A DNA stretch of 64,000 nt from Serripes groenlandicus (GCA_031761405.1 JASEVX010000010.1:9872724-9936723); one strand, 5' to 3'; positions 53,797-64,000 are shown, counted from the first letter of the stretch. Program-made: numbers and translations. The notes: generated by a model from the sequence alone, not told the origin.

Positions 53797-55515
53797 TTAA
53801 CCCTTTCCCTCATATAGATGCTTTCTGACGCCTCTGCAGCAGACAGCTTTTTGAAAACATAGTTTCCACTTTTTATCATAGGTTATTAGTCGCCGGGCAG
53901 AAGCCCGCAACTTCTATTTTTAATAGGTTTTCGGAAATGACATGGGAGGGGGGGTTATTATTATATATATTTTTTTTAAATGTCTTGAACATATTACAAT
54001 TGCGTTTGTTTAAACACATCTTAAATGAAATAAATATTCCGATGTTTTAAGTATGTGCAGTTTCTTTATTTTGACTGGCATTTACGTTTTTGTGTTTTAT
54101 TTACGAAGACAAAACAGTCCCTATTAGCTAGACTGCGATACTTTATTTTCATAAACTATGTAATCAAAAGGCGATAACTGTAACAAACCTTTACGTCGCA
54201 CAGTCTATAATTTGTTTACATACGCGCACCTGCTTGCAAGCAGCAGAGTATCGATATGAAAAATCACATTGAGTTCTCCTTTTAATAGATAAGTATCAAC
54301 ATAAACTGGTAACAGAAACAAAAATAAGAAATAATTTGTGAAAATATGTCTCAAATATAAGCCTGTTTATCGGTCGTGAACGTCGAAACGCCTTTTCCTC
54401 AGTTCGTGACCTAGTTTCATATTGCCAAAATGTAAACAAAGCGAAGTAACCGGAAGTAAAATGTAAACTTAGAAAAGTGACTTGTTTATGCAGACAAAAA
54501 ATGTCGCACGACAAATTGATTTCTTAAACGTCACAACACGAGGGCATGGGTTGAATGTAGGAGAAAGAAAGATAATATAGAAATGCTTTTTTCTCTTGAA
54601 TGCAGTGGAATAAAACATGCACTAAAGCTTTGCCTGATTTTTTATTCACTTTCTTCAATGTCAGACACTACGACTCGATGAAGCCTGACACGAGGGTCAA
54701 CATTTCGAGAATGCTCAATTAAACACCTTATTACAGATAGATAGCTAATATTACACACTTAAATGATTAAATATATGTGATATTGATGTTTATTTGGCTT
54801 GAAACAAATTAAGAGAAGAACAAACTCTGATAAACAATAGATTTAGAAATAAAGAAAATCTGCTCTTTCGCACCCAATTAATTTCATACTTGCCACCTAT
54901 TAAATAGTAATGGGACTCGCAACTGGCATTTCTCTTGCGCCAAACATATATTGTATGCATCAACGATTTAGATAAACAATTTAGCTGATATGTTGTTACA
55001 AGTGTGGTCTACTTTTTAAACATATGAGGATAAATTTTAACATCTGTGAAATATTTATTAAAATTATTATTAAAAAGGAGGAAGTTCATGTCTTCAGCAA
55101 TTTAACCGTTTTCTCAATGTTTTAAGTGTTTAAAGGTTTTCATTGTTGCATCAGACATGGAAAGGGTTTACTAGCTTTTTATTGCATGTAGATTTAAATC
55201 CCAAAATGTATTAATTTGTTGTGGTTTTATTGACAAATCCAAAACATCCAAAATCCTGACCAAAAGAAATCCTGAAATTTGTAGATCTATGTGGAATTTC
55301 AAAAATCCTGGAATTAGTCCTTATGTGTATGTTTAGACTAATGAAAGTCAAGAATGCATGTGTGTTAAAAAATAAATCAATGCAGTCTTTTCCGGCGACA
55401 TTGATGCCTTGCATCAACTTTCTCTTGTCCATTCAATTATGGAGATTTTCTATTTTTTGACAAAATACGTTCAAAGTCGACTGCTGCAGAATTGCCGTAT
55501 GAGGGAAAGGGTTAA
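53797..55515 (+). mobile_element. Family A MITE split by a Helitron-like insertion
   Basis: The left part 53797-53885 (TTAACCCTTTCCCTCATATA to TCATAGGTTA) and right part 55428-55515 (TCCATTCAATTATGGAGATT to GGGAAAGGGTTAA) rejoin to the uninterrupted consensus GGTTATCCATTC. This copy also lacks the roughly 50-base central palindrome (AAAACATAG joins directly to TTTCCAC). Confidence 0.85.
53886..55427 (-). mobile_element. Helitron-like non-autonomous insertion, 1,542 bp
   Basis: The insertion interrupts a known MITE between A and T with no target duplication. Read on the minus strand, its 3' end is a GC hairpin (CGGGC TTCT GCCCG) followed by GCGA and CTAA, host T next. A 3' hairpin before CTRR and insertion at A^T are Helitron hallmarks. 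The 5' end begins CAAGAG instead of the expected TC. GTCGCCGG and CCGGCGAC near the two ends form an asymmetric inverted pair, which may instead indicate a Helentron/Helitron2-like family. No helicase or Rep coding is present; short frames inside are not recognisable. Confidence 0.5.
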
Positions 55516-55641
55516 GAGAGAGAAATGATGATGTAATGCTTAGGATCATCAAACTTAGCATACTTGTTCCCCAATAGAAGATGTCCTCTATCAATTTTCA
55601 AGGTCAGAGGTGTAAAATAAAAGTCATTGCAGGTCTAAAGG

Positions 55642-55889
55642 CATCCTCGGTACCCAGGCTATTTATAAAATATCTGATACCCCAGGCAAATTGGCTGTAC
55701 AAATCTCGTACTCATGAATAATTTATGAGGTGAGATGCAGCCGCTTGATTGGCCGCATGACACAAACCTCATGCGATACGAAAATTACAGTGTAGTTACA
55801 AAGGAAATCGTGGTGCATGCTTTACGAAGTTTCGCTAGCCAATTTGCCCAGGGTATCATATATTTTATGAGTAGCCTTGGTTCCGAGGA
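55642..55889. mobile_element. Foldback MITE, about 250 bp
   Basis: The left arm (CATCCTCGG, CCCAGGCTA, ATAAAATATCTGATACCCCA, GGCAAATTGGCT) is the reverse complement of the right arm (AGCCAATTTGCCCAGGGTAT, CATATATTTTATGAGTAGCC, CCGAGGATG). Apparent open frames on both strands (about 55735-55994) lie inside and are artefacts of the palindrome. Confidence 0.75.
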
Positions 55890-56754
55890 TGGTCTAAAGG
55901 TAAACTTACTGTGTATGTTGTGAGTTGATGCCCACCTTTGAATGCACTTTCGTTCAGAGATTTTTAACATTTTCCCAAGATCTGCTGTAAACATGTGATA
56001 TTGTCCCGGACATCCGGGAATGTCCTGGAAATCATATCTCTGTCCAACAGGGACGCACTTTTGTCCCGTAAAGTTTTGACCTATAATTTTATCAATCTAG
56101 GTAGGCAGTTTGCCTGTACAGGACGCTGGTCTCGAGCTTCCCAATGCAGGACATGTTGACACTAATCCGTTAATTGGTATGTGTGTTGGTGTGGTCAATG
56201 CCAATCATCCTATAATTAATTTAATGGGCTATTGTTGTGTTTAATGAGTCGGGCAGCGTACTGGTATACTAATTAATTGTTTTATATGGATTTGTTTGGT
56301 GTTATGAATGACAGTTTTAACTGATGAATTGTTTGTATGTTTATCAAAGGGAATAAAATTGAAACTCAGGATGTTGTTGTTCTAACCTTATAAAGGTACA
56401 TTTTCCCGACATTAAAAACGTCTAATATAACCACCCGATATGTCCTAGAATGCACCACAGACAACTAAAAATTAGGCTTAATTATATTAAATAACCTTCC
56501 TAAAACACAACTCAGAATTAGGCTAAAGTAACCTTCCTATTTAAAACACAACTCAGAATTAGGCTCATGTATTTCTAAAATATTTACATTGATATAAGCT
56601 CGGAGGTAGTCAAATAAGTTTATACAAGAATTGTGGGAATAGAGAATTGTTTGTATTAATTATGATCAATCTTTCCTTTTCATTTGCACCGATATTTTTT
56701 CTTTTTCTCAAGAGGCCTAGACCCTTATTTATTTATTACCCGTACGAAGATTTT

Positions 56755-57060
56755 AACAGGATTCCAGCAGGACCCTGGTAGGAATGTACCAGGAATCTAG
56801 CAGGAATCAATTTTTCCTGCAGGAATGTAACCGTACATGGAAAAAACCTAATTTCCTACAGGGAAAATTTGTTCATACTGGAAAAGTTTCCTGCTATAGT
56901 AACAGGAATCCCTTTACTGTAGCTGGAATATTGGTGAAATTCATATTCCTACTAGGAATAATTCATCTTATAATATTTAAAATCTCCAGTTAATGAAACT
57001 TTGGCAGGATTTCTAGAATTTATACTTTTTCATAGCAGGAATTTTATACTTTAACATTTT
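56755..57060. repeat. GGAATCC/GGATTCC-word array, first part
   Basis: Irregular recurrence of CAGGATTCCAGCAGGA, GGTAGGAATGTACCAGGAAT, TTCCTGCAGGAATG and CCTACTAGGAAT. No fixed period. Similar text returns at about 60905-60970 and 62090-62590. Confidence 0.65.
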
Positions 57061-58370
57061 ACTAACTTGGATTCTGAAACTTAGAAAATATGCAAAAGAA
57101 AATCTAAAACTTTAATAAAAAAAAATGGTATACAATCCTTAGTTCCCCACTGGGGTATTCAAGATCAGTAGGTACAATCCTAAATGAAAAAGCCATTGAA
57201 ATTTAAATAGCAATTTCTCCTTTCCTCACAATATTTTTAAAATGTGTTTGCTGTAGATGCATAGAAATGCCTCTACAAATTGGTAAGGGTCAACTTATTT
57301 ACCCGGAAAACTTAGCAGCTAACCTATTTTTAACCTACACAAATGAGTCATGTCATACAAAAATGACATTTGGTCTCTGCAACCAGCCGATATTCATATA
57401 ACTTGATAAACCTGCCCAGTCTGCTTCTAAGGGTCTCTAGTCACACACACACAGCTTTAACTACACAGGGGGAAAACAATGACTTAATGTAAAACTTGAC
57501 ATAGAAGTATTAACTGTGATCATAGTTCATTGATATATAATGTGGGTTTTCATATGACGTGGCTCAATCTCTCCCCAGCATTTTAAACAAAGGTCGGTGA
57601 CTTAATTATGACGCAATAGGTCACGTGAATGTTAGACAGGCAGGATTTATGTAAAAGTAAGTTGGACTTTCCCAAAGCATTTATATTCTGATCAGTCCAA
57701 ATTAATGAATTGGTGACAATTGTTATTAACTAGATTTAAAAAATGCTTCAAAAGTGTTACATATCTTCACCTCTGTGCAAATTTGACCAGATTTTTATAG
57801 ATTCTTCAAACAAACAACTTAGGACACCATTTAAAAACATTGTGAGAAGAGGTGAAACACTTACCTTTCGAGTGTATTCAAACATCGTATATATATTTTG
57901 GATTTACGGTGACTATCAAGAGGAGTTGTTTTTTGTTAGTTTTTCTTTCAGCTAACAAGCTTTTGAAAACATTGTAATAAAAAGGAGAAACCAAGTAATT
58001 TCTGAGTCGATTCATAAACCATGTATACATATCTCTACTATCAAACATTTGTTTTAAGTTTTACTTTCAGCTAACCAACTTTTAATTTTGAAACATTGTT
58101 GGAAAGGGAAAAACACATTACGTCTGATGAATGCGTCTGCAAGTGAAAAAGAGTTAATTTAAGTGTGCAAATGGATATTAAGTGTGAAGTTATTTATACA
58201 GTGTCTCTTAAGTAATTTAATTATCTAAGGAAAATCTGGAATAAACTCATATTTATCAACCACTCCCATCGACGGTCTGTAATATTTTTAATTGATTTAT
58301 GTTTAAAGTCTTAAAACTTTTCTGCATATTTGTTACTTTCGACAAGTCACTTTTGTTATGCATTGATCTT
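57060..58370. other. Mostly unassigned DNA with decayed family A pieces
   Basis: Fragments such as AGCAATTTCTCCTTTCCTCA (about 57208) and AAACATTGTAATAAAAAGGA (about 57967) are eroded MITE parts. Open frames here are short and unrecognised. Confidence 0.4.
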
Positions 58371-58371
58371 G

Positions 58372-58452
58372 TTACGTCATGAATGGCATGTGGTATGACG
58401 TCATTAAAAAAGTCTATCGGCGTTTGGAAAATTGTTTAAATCAAGATGGCGG
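58372..58452 (+). promoter_or_regulatory. Putative promoter: two CRE-like sites and a YY1-like site
   Basis: A half-consensus TTACGTCA (58372-58379) and a full palindromic TGACGTCA (58396-58403) lie 43-75 bases before the ATG. The start codon itself is inside CAAGATGGCGGC (58442-58453), the YY1-type motif common at TATA-less animal promoters with very short 5' UTRs. Motif meaning is from general knowledge; activity is inferred. Confidence 0.45.
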
Positions 58453-58552
58453 CCTTTTTCAACACATGCTGTTTTCACAGAATATATGCGATATCGGCGA
58501 TAGTTTGCATCTATTTCTGTTTAGTTGATGGATTAAGTGTTCTGGAATATTC
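58446..58552 (+). CDS. Likely first exon of an unidentified secreted or membrane protein
   Basis: The ATG lies in CAAGATGGCG. It is followed by 35 codons plus two bases without a stop, then a consensus donor TC|GTAAGT (58553). The peptide starts MAAFFNTCCFHRIYAISAIV and continues CIYFCLVDGLSVLEY. It has a hydrophobic core of about 14 residues ending near VDG, a plausible signal peptide. CRE-like and YY1-like sites immediately upstream support a promoter. Phase is 2. No second exon was recognised before the window end, so the family is unknown. It is not the continuation of the LDLR-B gene because it carries its own start and leader. A chance ORF is possible, but the combination is unusual. 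Confidence 0.55.
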
Positions 58553-58559
58553 GTAAGTA

Positions 58560-59200
58560 AATTATTTTACTTTTATTTTGCATTATTTCATTTGTATTGC
58601 AATCAAAATGCTGTTACGAAGATCTCTCACCCTTTCTCTGTCCCACAATATTTAGATCAACAGAAATATTTTAAAGCATTTATTTGATCATATATCATTG
58701 GAAAATATTTACTTGCGTACAGCGACGGACCACCTTAGAATGATAAATGGGTTTTTGTATAACCCTTTCTGGGATTCAACACAGGAGATCAAAAACAAAT
58801 TGTTTCCATAAATCTTTACTGGAGCAGTGTGCACAAATTCAAGACCATTGTTTCATTTACACATTTGTATCAATGAGTCCTTTGATGTGTTCTCCCAAAA
58901 TAATGAGTCCTACTAAATTACTGTTGTTTTTTCACATTTTAATTAGTCTATGACTCGGCAGAAAAATTAAACATTCAAGACACATTCCCATGTTTAGAAA
59001 TATTTGTCTGAACCAGCAATTTAAATTAATACTTGAATGTATACTTTTCAGTTGAAGCAGCTAGGCAAGAAAAATTTGGAAAGCATTCTAGCTTTGAAAA
59101 TTGACCAACCAAGGACATTACCTGTGACGTGTTCCAGATGAACTATTGACAACATGGTGATTTATATAAATTTATAATGGTGATACTGACCTGTCGTCTT
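58560..59200. other. Intron 1 of the 58446 gene, nothing recognised
   Basis: AT-rich sequence without repeat boundary or coding signal. Confidence 0.4.
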
Positions 59201-59202
59201 AG

Positions 59203-59757
59203 ATGATTGATTGATTTGGGTTTAACGCCATTTTCAACAATTGTTCAGTCACATCACGGCGGCCTACTCATGTATTACCTTGCTTTCGCATAGGATGATT
59301 GATTGATTTGGGTTTAACACCATTTTCAACAATTGTTCACATCACGGCGGCCTACTCATGTATTACCTTGCTTCGCATACCAGTACTCAACACAACATAC
59401 TTTCTAAGCAGCTGGCTGCTTTTCCACATAGACTGTAATCCCATTGATGAATACCCGGTTGCGGCGACATTCTTTCGGGCGATGTTTTCCATTGCCTCTC
59501 ACCTCTGATCTATGTGAGAAAGTAGTCCGTGGCTTCGAAAGAATGTTGTGTAAGTACTGGTGTGGGAAAGCCAGGAAAACATGGGTAGGTGCACAGACCG
59601 CCGTGATATGACCAAAGCTGTTGAAAGCGGCGTTAAACTCCAAACAAACAAACCATTGATGAATGACGCATGTCAAAGTGACTTTTTCAAACGTCAGAAA
59701 GAATGTAGGCCGAGCTGGGATTCGAACTCTCAACCCCTGGATGAGGTCTAGGTCCGC
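59203..59757 (-). mobile_element. tRNA-derived SINE, tail duplicated and interrupted
   Basis: The tail segment GATTGATTTGGGTTTAACGC with CACGGCGGCCTACTCATGT occurs twice (59203-59293 and 59294-59380). The body CAGCTGGCTGCTTTTCCACA runs to 59452, is interrupted, and resumes at 59653 with AATGACGCATGTCAAAGTGA and the box B-like GGGATTCGAACTCTCAACCC. Confidence 0.8.
59453..59652 (+). mobile_element. SINE inserted in a SINE with a 12-bp target duplication
   Basis: The 200-bp insert ends GACCGCCGTGATATGACCAA, GTTGAAAGCGGCGTTAAACT and (CAAA)n, the standard SINE 3' end. It is flanked on both sides by CCATTGATGAAT (59441-59452 and 59653-59664). The 5' side lacks a clear tRNA head, so it is probably 5'-truncated. 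Confidence 0.85.
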
Positions 59758-60089
59758 ACATTTTTCATACAGACCTCGTCAAATTAATGAAGAAAATAAC
59801 CGTTCTTGAGAATATTCTAAGACTTGAACTCAAAAATGCAATATTTAACGATGAATATTAAGTAAAGTATTTGAGACTAATTTGCAAACTTACTTTATAT
59901 TAGATATTTGCCTTTAAATGAACGTCCATGAAAATTGAAGCTGGTTTATCAGAATGCAAACTTGAGAACAATCTCAAAAATGGTTGCTGGATTCGAGATC
60001 TTGAGTATTTTCATTAATGTTTTGTAAAAGAAAGATGACTGGCACTGCATATAACTAGGCAGACATGATCAAATAGAGGAAAGGTAGCT

Positions 60090-60222
60090 GTGTAAACGAA
60101 AGTAAAATTATTGAATAAAGTTGAAAACAGATAATAGTGGCAAAAAGAAAAATTGCTCATATTGTATTTAAAAGTCATCTGCTGCAGAGGTGTCAGAAAC
60201 CGTCTTTATGGGTAAAGAAGCC
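60090..60222 (-). mobile_element. Family A MITE, left-truncated
   Basis: GTTGAAAACAGATAATAGTG, AAATTGCTCATATTGTATTT, GTCATCTGCTGCAGAGGTGT and GTCAGAAACCGTC. Confidence 0.65.
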
Positions 60223-60591
60223 TTCAAGGGTTCATTTATTATAATTTTCTATCTTTTACTTTCATTTGAATAGCTCCATACACAACAACTTAAAATAGCC
60301 CCTTATAGAGGATGGTCCAGTCATCACCAAACTGAAACAAACTTTAACCATTTCCTCATAGTTGACGACTGATGATTTGACCACCAGACTCTACAAGACT
60401 CTGCTTAGCGATACCCATCAGTGCTTTGTTCATGCACAATCAAATGAATTAATTCTTTAAGTTAAACTATGTTTCCAGATCACCCTTTATTTTTAAGTGG
60501 CAACATTCTTAAATATTCCTGAGTTGTTTGTGAAATTTTTTTCAACCTACTTCTTGAATTGTGAATGCTTGTGTTTGTTTTAGAATTTAAA

Positions 60592-60806
60592 GTTGACACT
60601 TTCCCTCATACAAGGGATCTGCAACAGCTGACTTTGAACATGTCCTGGCAAAATGAGTTGTTATGGAAAATCTCAATAAACTAAAGCGGTTTTTTTAATT
60701 GAGTTGAAAACATTGTGGCAAAAGGAGTAATTGCTCATTATAGATGAGAATTTTCTTCTTTTTCCACAATGTTTTCTAAAAGCGTCTGTATGCGCAAAAG
60801 GATAAA
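60592..60806 (-). mobile_element. Family A MITE
   Basis: TTGACACTTTCCCTCATACA to GTATGCGCAAAAGGATAA. The right inner arm (GTCTGCTGCAG) is deleted. Confidence 0.75.
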
Positions 60807-61067
60807 AAAAATGTTCTGATATATATGTTAATTACCATCAAATAAATCAATGATGCATTATCAGCATCTCTTGATTAAACATTTACAGTTATTATTTATT
60901 CTAGTAAAAATTTGATTTGGATTCCTGGTAGGATTTTGTTCTAGGAATCCTGTTGGGTATTTGAACCTAAAATAGTGGTCTAGTCCACTCTCTTTAATAA
61001 TTTTACTTATAGATTTTCCGTATTTTGTGACTAATTAAGGACCATCTTGGCCCTCTTGCTTCTTATT

Positions 61068-62000
61068 AGCTCGCCTGTCACGTAGTGACAAGGTGAGTTT
61101 TTGTGATCGCCCGTCGTCTGTCCACAATTTCTTGTGAACACGATAAATTCTTCATTTATTATCTAATGTTTACCAAAATTATACAGTAGCTAGATACACC
61201 ATGGGAGCTCAGTTCCTTTCAAAAACCAGCCAGATCCATCCATGCATGACTGGATTATGGCCCTTTAAAATTGGCAAAATTGTTCAAATTGACCTTGTGA
61301 ACACGATAAGAACTTGATTTATTATTCGATGTTTACCAAACTTATTCAGTAGCTAGATAAACATGGGAGCTTGGTTCCTATTGAAAACCAGCCAGATCCG
61401 TCCATGCATGACAGGAAGATGGCCCTTTAAAATTGGCAAAATTGCTATAATTGACCTTATGAACAAAATAAAGTAATCATTTATTATCCGATGTTTACCA
61501 AACTTATACAGTAGCTAGATATACATGAGAGCTTGGTGCCTTTTGAAAACCAGCCAGATCAGTCCATGCATGACGGGATTATGGCCCTTTAAAATTGGCA
61601 AAATTGCTATAATTGATAATTTATTATCTGATGTTTACCAAACTTATACAGTAGCTAGATATACATGAGAGCTCGGTTCCTTTTGAAATCGGCCAGAGGC
61701 ATCTATGCATGACTGAATTATGGCCCTTTATTAAAATTGGCAAAATTGCTATAATTGACCTTGTGAACAAGATGGTCATTATTTATTATCCGATGTTTAC
61801 CAAACTTATACAGCAGCTAGATATACATGAGAGCGCACTTTTTTTTTAAATCAGCCAGATCCGTAGATGCATCACTGAATTATGGCCATTTAAAATTGTC
61901 AAAATTGTTATAATCGACTGTGAACACGATAAAAACTTCATTTATTTGTCATTTGTCCTTTACATTGATTTATAAACATGTGACCATGACCTAAAAGTGA
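61068..62000 (-). mobile_element. Tandem-core dispersed element, units of about 180 bp
   Basis: The left terminus has a TGTCACGTAGTGACA palindrome, AAGGTGAGTTTTTGTGATCG and CCGTCGTCTGTCCACAATTT. Five diverged units follow (marker CCGATGTTTACCAAACTTAT, CAGTAGCTAGAT, ATGGCCCTTTAAAATTGGCA). The terminal hairpin and core-unit design match 12676, 14899 and 42812. Confidence 0.65.
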
Positions 62001-62089
62001 TCTTTTACAATTAAATAACATCATTGTCTTTGGATGACCTTCACCATGACTTTTTGACCTTCTTGTCTAAACATTAGTAACCGTACATA

Positions 62090-62590
62090 TAAGCACTGTT
62101 GAGTCTCATAAAAGGTTGAACCTGGATTCCTTTGATTCTTTGTACGATTTTTGTACCAGGAAACGATTCCTTGTAGGAATTTTGTACCAGGAAACCTGAT
62201 AGGAAGTTTTAACCTATTTAAGTATCAAAAATCTTTTTGGATTTTGTAATGAGATTCCTTGTAGGATTTTTTCTATATTCCTTGTAGGATTTGTTCTATA
62301 TTCCTTGTAGGATTTTGTAACTGGATTCCTTGTAGGTATTTAATCCAACTAGAAATCAAGAGTTTTGAAATATGCAAATGAGGTTTGATTTCCTGCTACT
62401 AGGATTCCTGGTAGGAAAAAAGTAGAAGGAATCCAGCAGGAAAATGGCCCGAAATATGTAAATGAGGACAAAATCCCTGCAAGGATTTTTTATCAAATAT
62501 TCCTACAGGATTCCTGTTAATCTAATTAACATATTTCGCTCCATTTTCCTGCTGGTTTCCTTGTAGGATTTAGAGCGATATTCCTGTATG
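62090..62590. repeat. GGAATCC/GGATTCC-word array, second part
   Basis: Irregular recurrence of GATTCCTTGTAGGATTTT, GTACCAGGAAACGATTCC, CTACTAGGATTCCTGGTAGG and CCAGCAGGAAAATGG. No constant period and no coding sequence. Confidence 0.65.
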
Positions 62591-62599
62591 AATCCTGTT

Positions 62600-63594
62600 A
62601 TATTACGCCTGGACTGTTTCGTACGGAATGGGTCACCTCTTTGACATAGAGTTATATAGGTATAAACTTGGAACATCTTTTCTGAACAAAAAGGCCTCCA
62701 TTGGTCACCTCTAAATTTTCTCCCTCCAGTTCTAATTGACATCTTCGTGTTGCAGTGCTGTAAAAACCCAACTCATTCATTCTCAAACATAATGAAAGGC
62801 ATAAAACTTTCATTCAGGTGAGTGATTAAGGGCACTCTTGTTTTTTATTTACCGACAAGGATGAATGATAATGCATTTTGCACATGTATCTAAAGCAGTG
62901 TTATGCTGCATTTATTTTTGGAATAAGGTGTCACTTTACAAAATAAGGCCATTAATTGTGACCTTGACTTGAAGTCAAATTTTGTCCTGTTATGTTTTAA
63001 CACCTGAAGATACACAACTTCATGTCCTTGACTGGGGGAGGGGGAATGGTTTTGGGTCTCACATGTCACTTTGACCCTAACCTTGACCTTGATGACTGAC
63101 CACACTTGAAGTAAATCCTTGGCAATGCTGTTACCTTTCACTCCTAAAGATATGAAACTTGATATGCAGATACATACCAAACTTGCATTTCATGAAGCAG
63201 ATTGGTAGTTCACTGTTTGTTACGCCTCATACCGGGAGAAAAGTAGCTGTAATTTTCTACAATGAGCTATATAACTTTAAGCATTTTTCGGTTGTGTGTG
63301 TATGACATTGCTATGACCTTGGACATACACAGAAAAGCGATTGCAAATGATGGATTCCCTACAATTCTCTTTCTTCTGTATCTCAGAAGATATGGAAAAA
63401 TTTAGAAATATGGGGCAAAATTGTCTAAATCTTTAAAGAACTGCAAAAATGTTTTGTTGGGAAGTAGGTTGGGAAAACAACAGGATGCTTCGAGATTCCG
63501 GCATATGATAGCATTTTTACACGAGAATTAGAATCCCATGGCGGAGAGGGAAGATCTTTTATCTAGTACACAGGGAACAAACTTGACATGGGGA
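62600..63594. other. Unassigned DNA
   Basis: Some GACCTTGAC-like words occur at 62960-63100 as in tandem-core elements, but no boundary is seen. No gene is supported. Confidence 0.4.
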
Positions 63595-63826
63595 TTAAAC
63601 CCTTTCCCTCATATAGATGCTTTACTCTTTCGCCTCTGCAGCAGACGATTTTTGAAAACATTGTGACAAAAGAAGAAATTGCTCAAAACGAGCAATTTCT
63701 CCTTTGGCCACAATGTTTTTAACTTTATTTAACAATCAAGTTACTTTTTATGAAGATTTTTCAGGTTTTTGTCACTACATTTTGAATTCGTCTGCTGCAG
63801 ATTTGTTGTATGTGGGAAAGGGTTAA
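63595..63826 (+). mobile_element. Family A MITE, well preserved
   Basis: TTAAACCCTTTCCCTCATAT to TATGTGGGAAAGGGTTAA, centre GCTCAAAACGAGC. Confidence 0.9.
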
Positions 63827-63990
63827 ACTCTTTCTCAGTTATGACAAATTTGCAGCAGAAGACTTTGGAAAGATCTCGACAAAAGTAGGTAAAAGTATGG
63901 AAAATCTTTATAAATGAAAGTATGATCATTGAAACATTATTGAACATTGTAGCAAAAGAGGTTTGCTGCATTACGCGTCTGCAGGTTAAC
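63823..63990 (-). mobile_element. Family A MITE, diverged, abutting the previous copy
   Basis: It shares the TTAA at 63823. TTCTCAGTTATGACAAATTT and GCAGCAGAAGACTTTGGAAA at left; GTTTGCTGCATTACGCGTCT and GCAGGTTAA at right. Confidence 0.7.
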
Positions 63991-64000
63991 CATTTTCATG

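Noticed and set aside
55735..55994. Two opposing frames of about 62-69 residues with a possible donor at 55900
   Set aside because: Both fall in the arms of a foldback MITE (55642-55889).
58446..58552. Exon 58446 as a further exon of the LDLR-B gene
   Set aside because: It begins with its own ATG, leader-like peptide and promoter motifs, and has no acceptor in the right phase, so it is better read as the first exon of another gene.

Overview
This is an AT-rich, intron-rich, repeat-dense piece of animal nuclear DNA. Ordinary splice sites, tRNA-derived SINEs, many palindromic miniature elements and two DIRS-type retrotransposons point to an invertebrate. The repeat style (tandem-core 'pearl'-like elements, CCCCC/GGGGG-ended elements, TTAA-flanked palindromes) suggests a bivalve mollusc. 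My impression is a dreissenid mussel, but the genus is inference only.

Host coding content is small. Three exons on the + strand (19247-19301, 20972-21072, 25437-25569) join in a consistent phase. They give a signal peptide followed by the start of a YWTD/LDL-receptor class B beta-propeller; later exons were not found. A second likely first exon (58446-58552, signal-peptide-like, ending in GTAAGT) begins another gene that leaves the window. Two short decayed helicase-like fragments (about 31121-31250 on the - strand, 41157-41270 on the + strand) both stop around the Walker A region.

The rest is mobile and repetitive DNA. 0-16 kb holds minisatellites (65, 48, 36, 66, 47 and about 150 bp units), SINEs and GAGCCGTCCCGCGAG palindromic elements. 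16-31 kb is packed with an approximately 230 bp TTAA-flanked palindromic MITE (family A), including inside both visible introns of the LDLR-B gene. 32402-37414 is a DIRS element on the - strand. Its RT open reading frame runs directly into the C-terminal part of a tyrosine recombinase, so RNase H and most of the recombinase are deleted. 44477-51222 is a second, longer and more decayed DIRS copy on the + strand that keeps the region missing from the first and has a tandem duplication in its gag. 51-64 kb has more family A elements (several nested), poly-C expansions, a 1,542 bp Helitron-like insertion inside a MITE, a SINE inside a SINE, and divergent tandem-core elements.

Three stretches are built from irregularly spaced short palindromic words: TTCnnGAA, GCAAGCTTGC/TTGCGCAA, and AGGATTCC/GGAATCCT. 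Fixed-period tandem duplication does not explain these well. I see no bacterial-type operon, CRISPR array, rRNA or convincing functional tRNA gene. The strongest leads are the paired DIRS copies, the Helitron-like insertion and the palindromic-word arrays; no clearly new functional system is proven.
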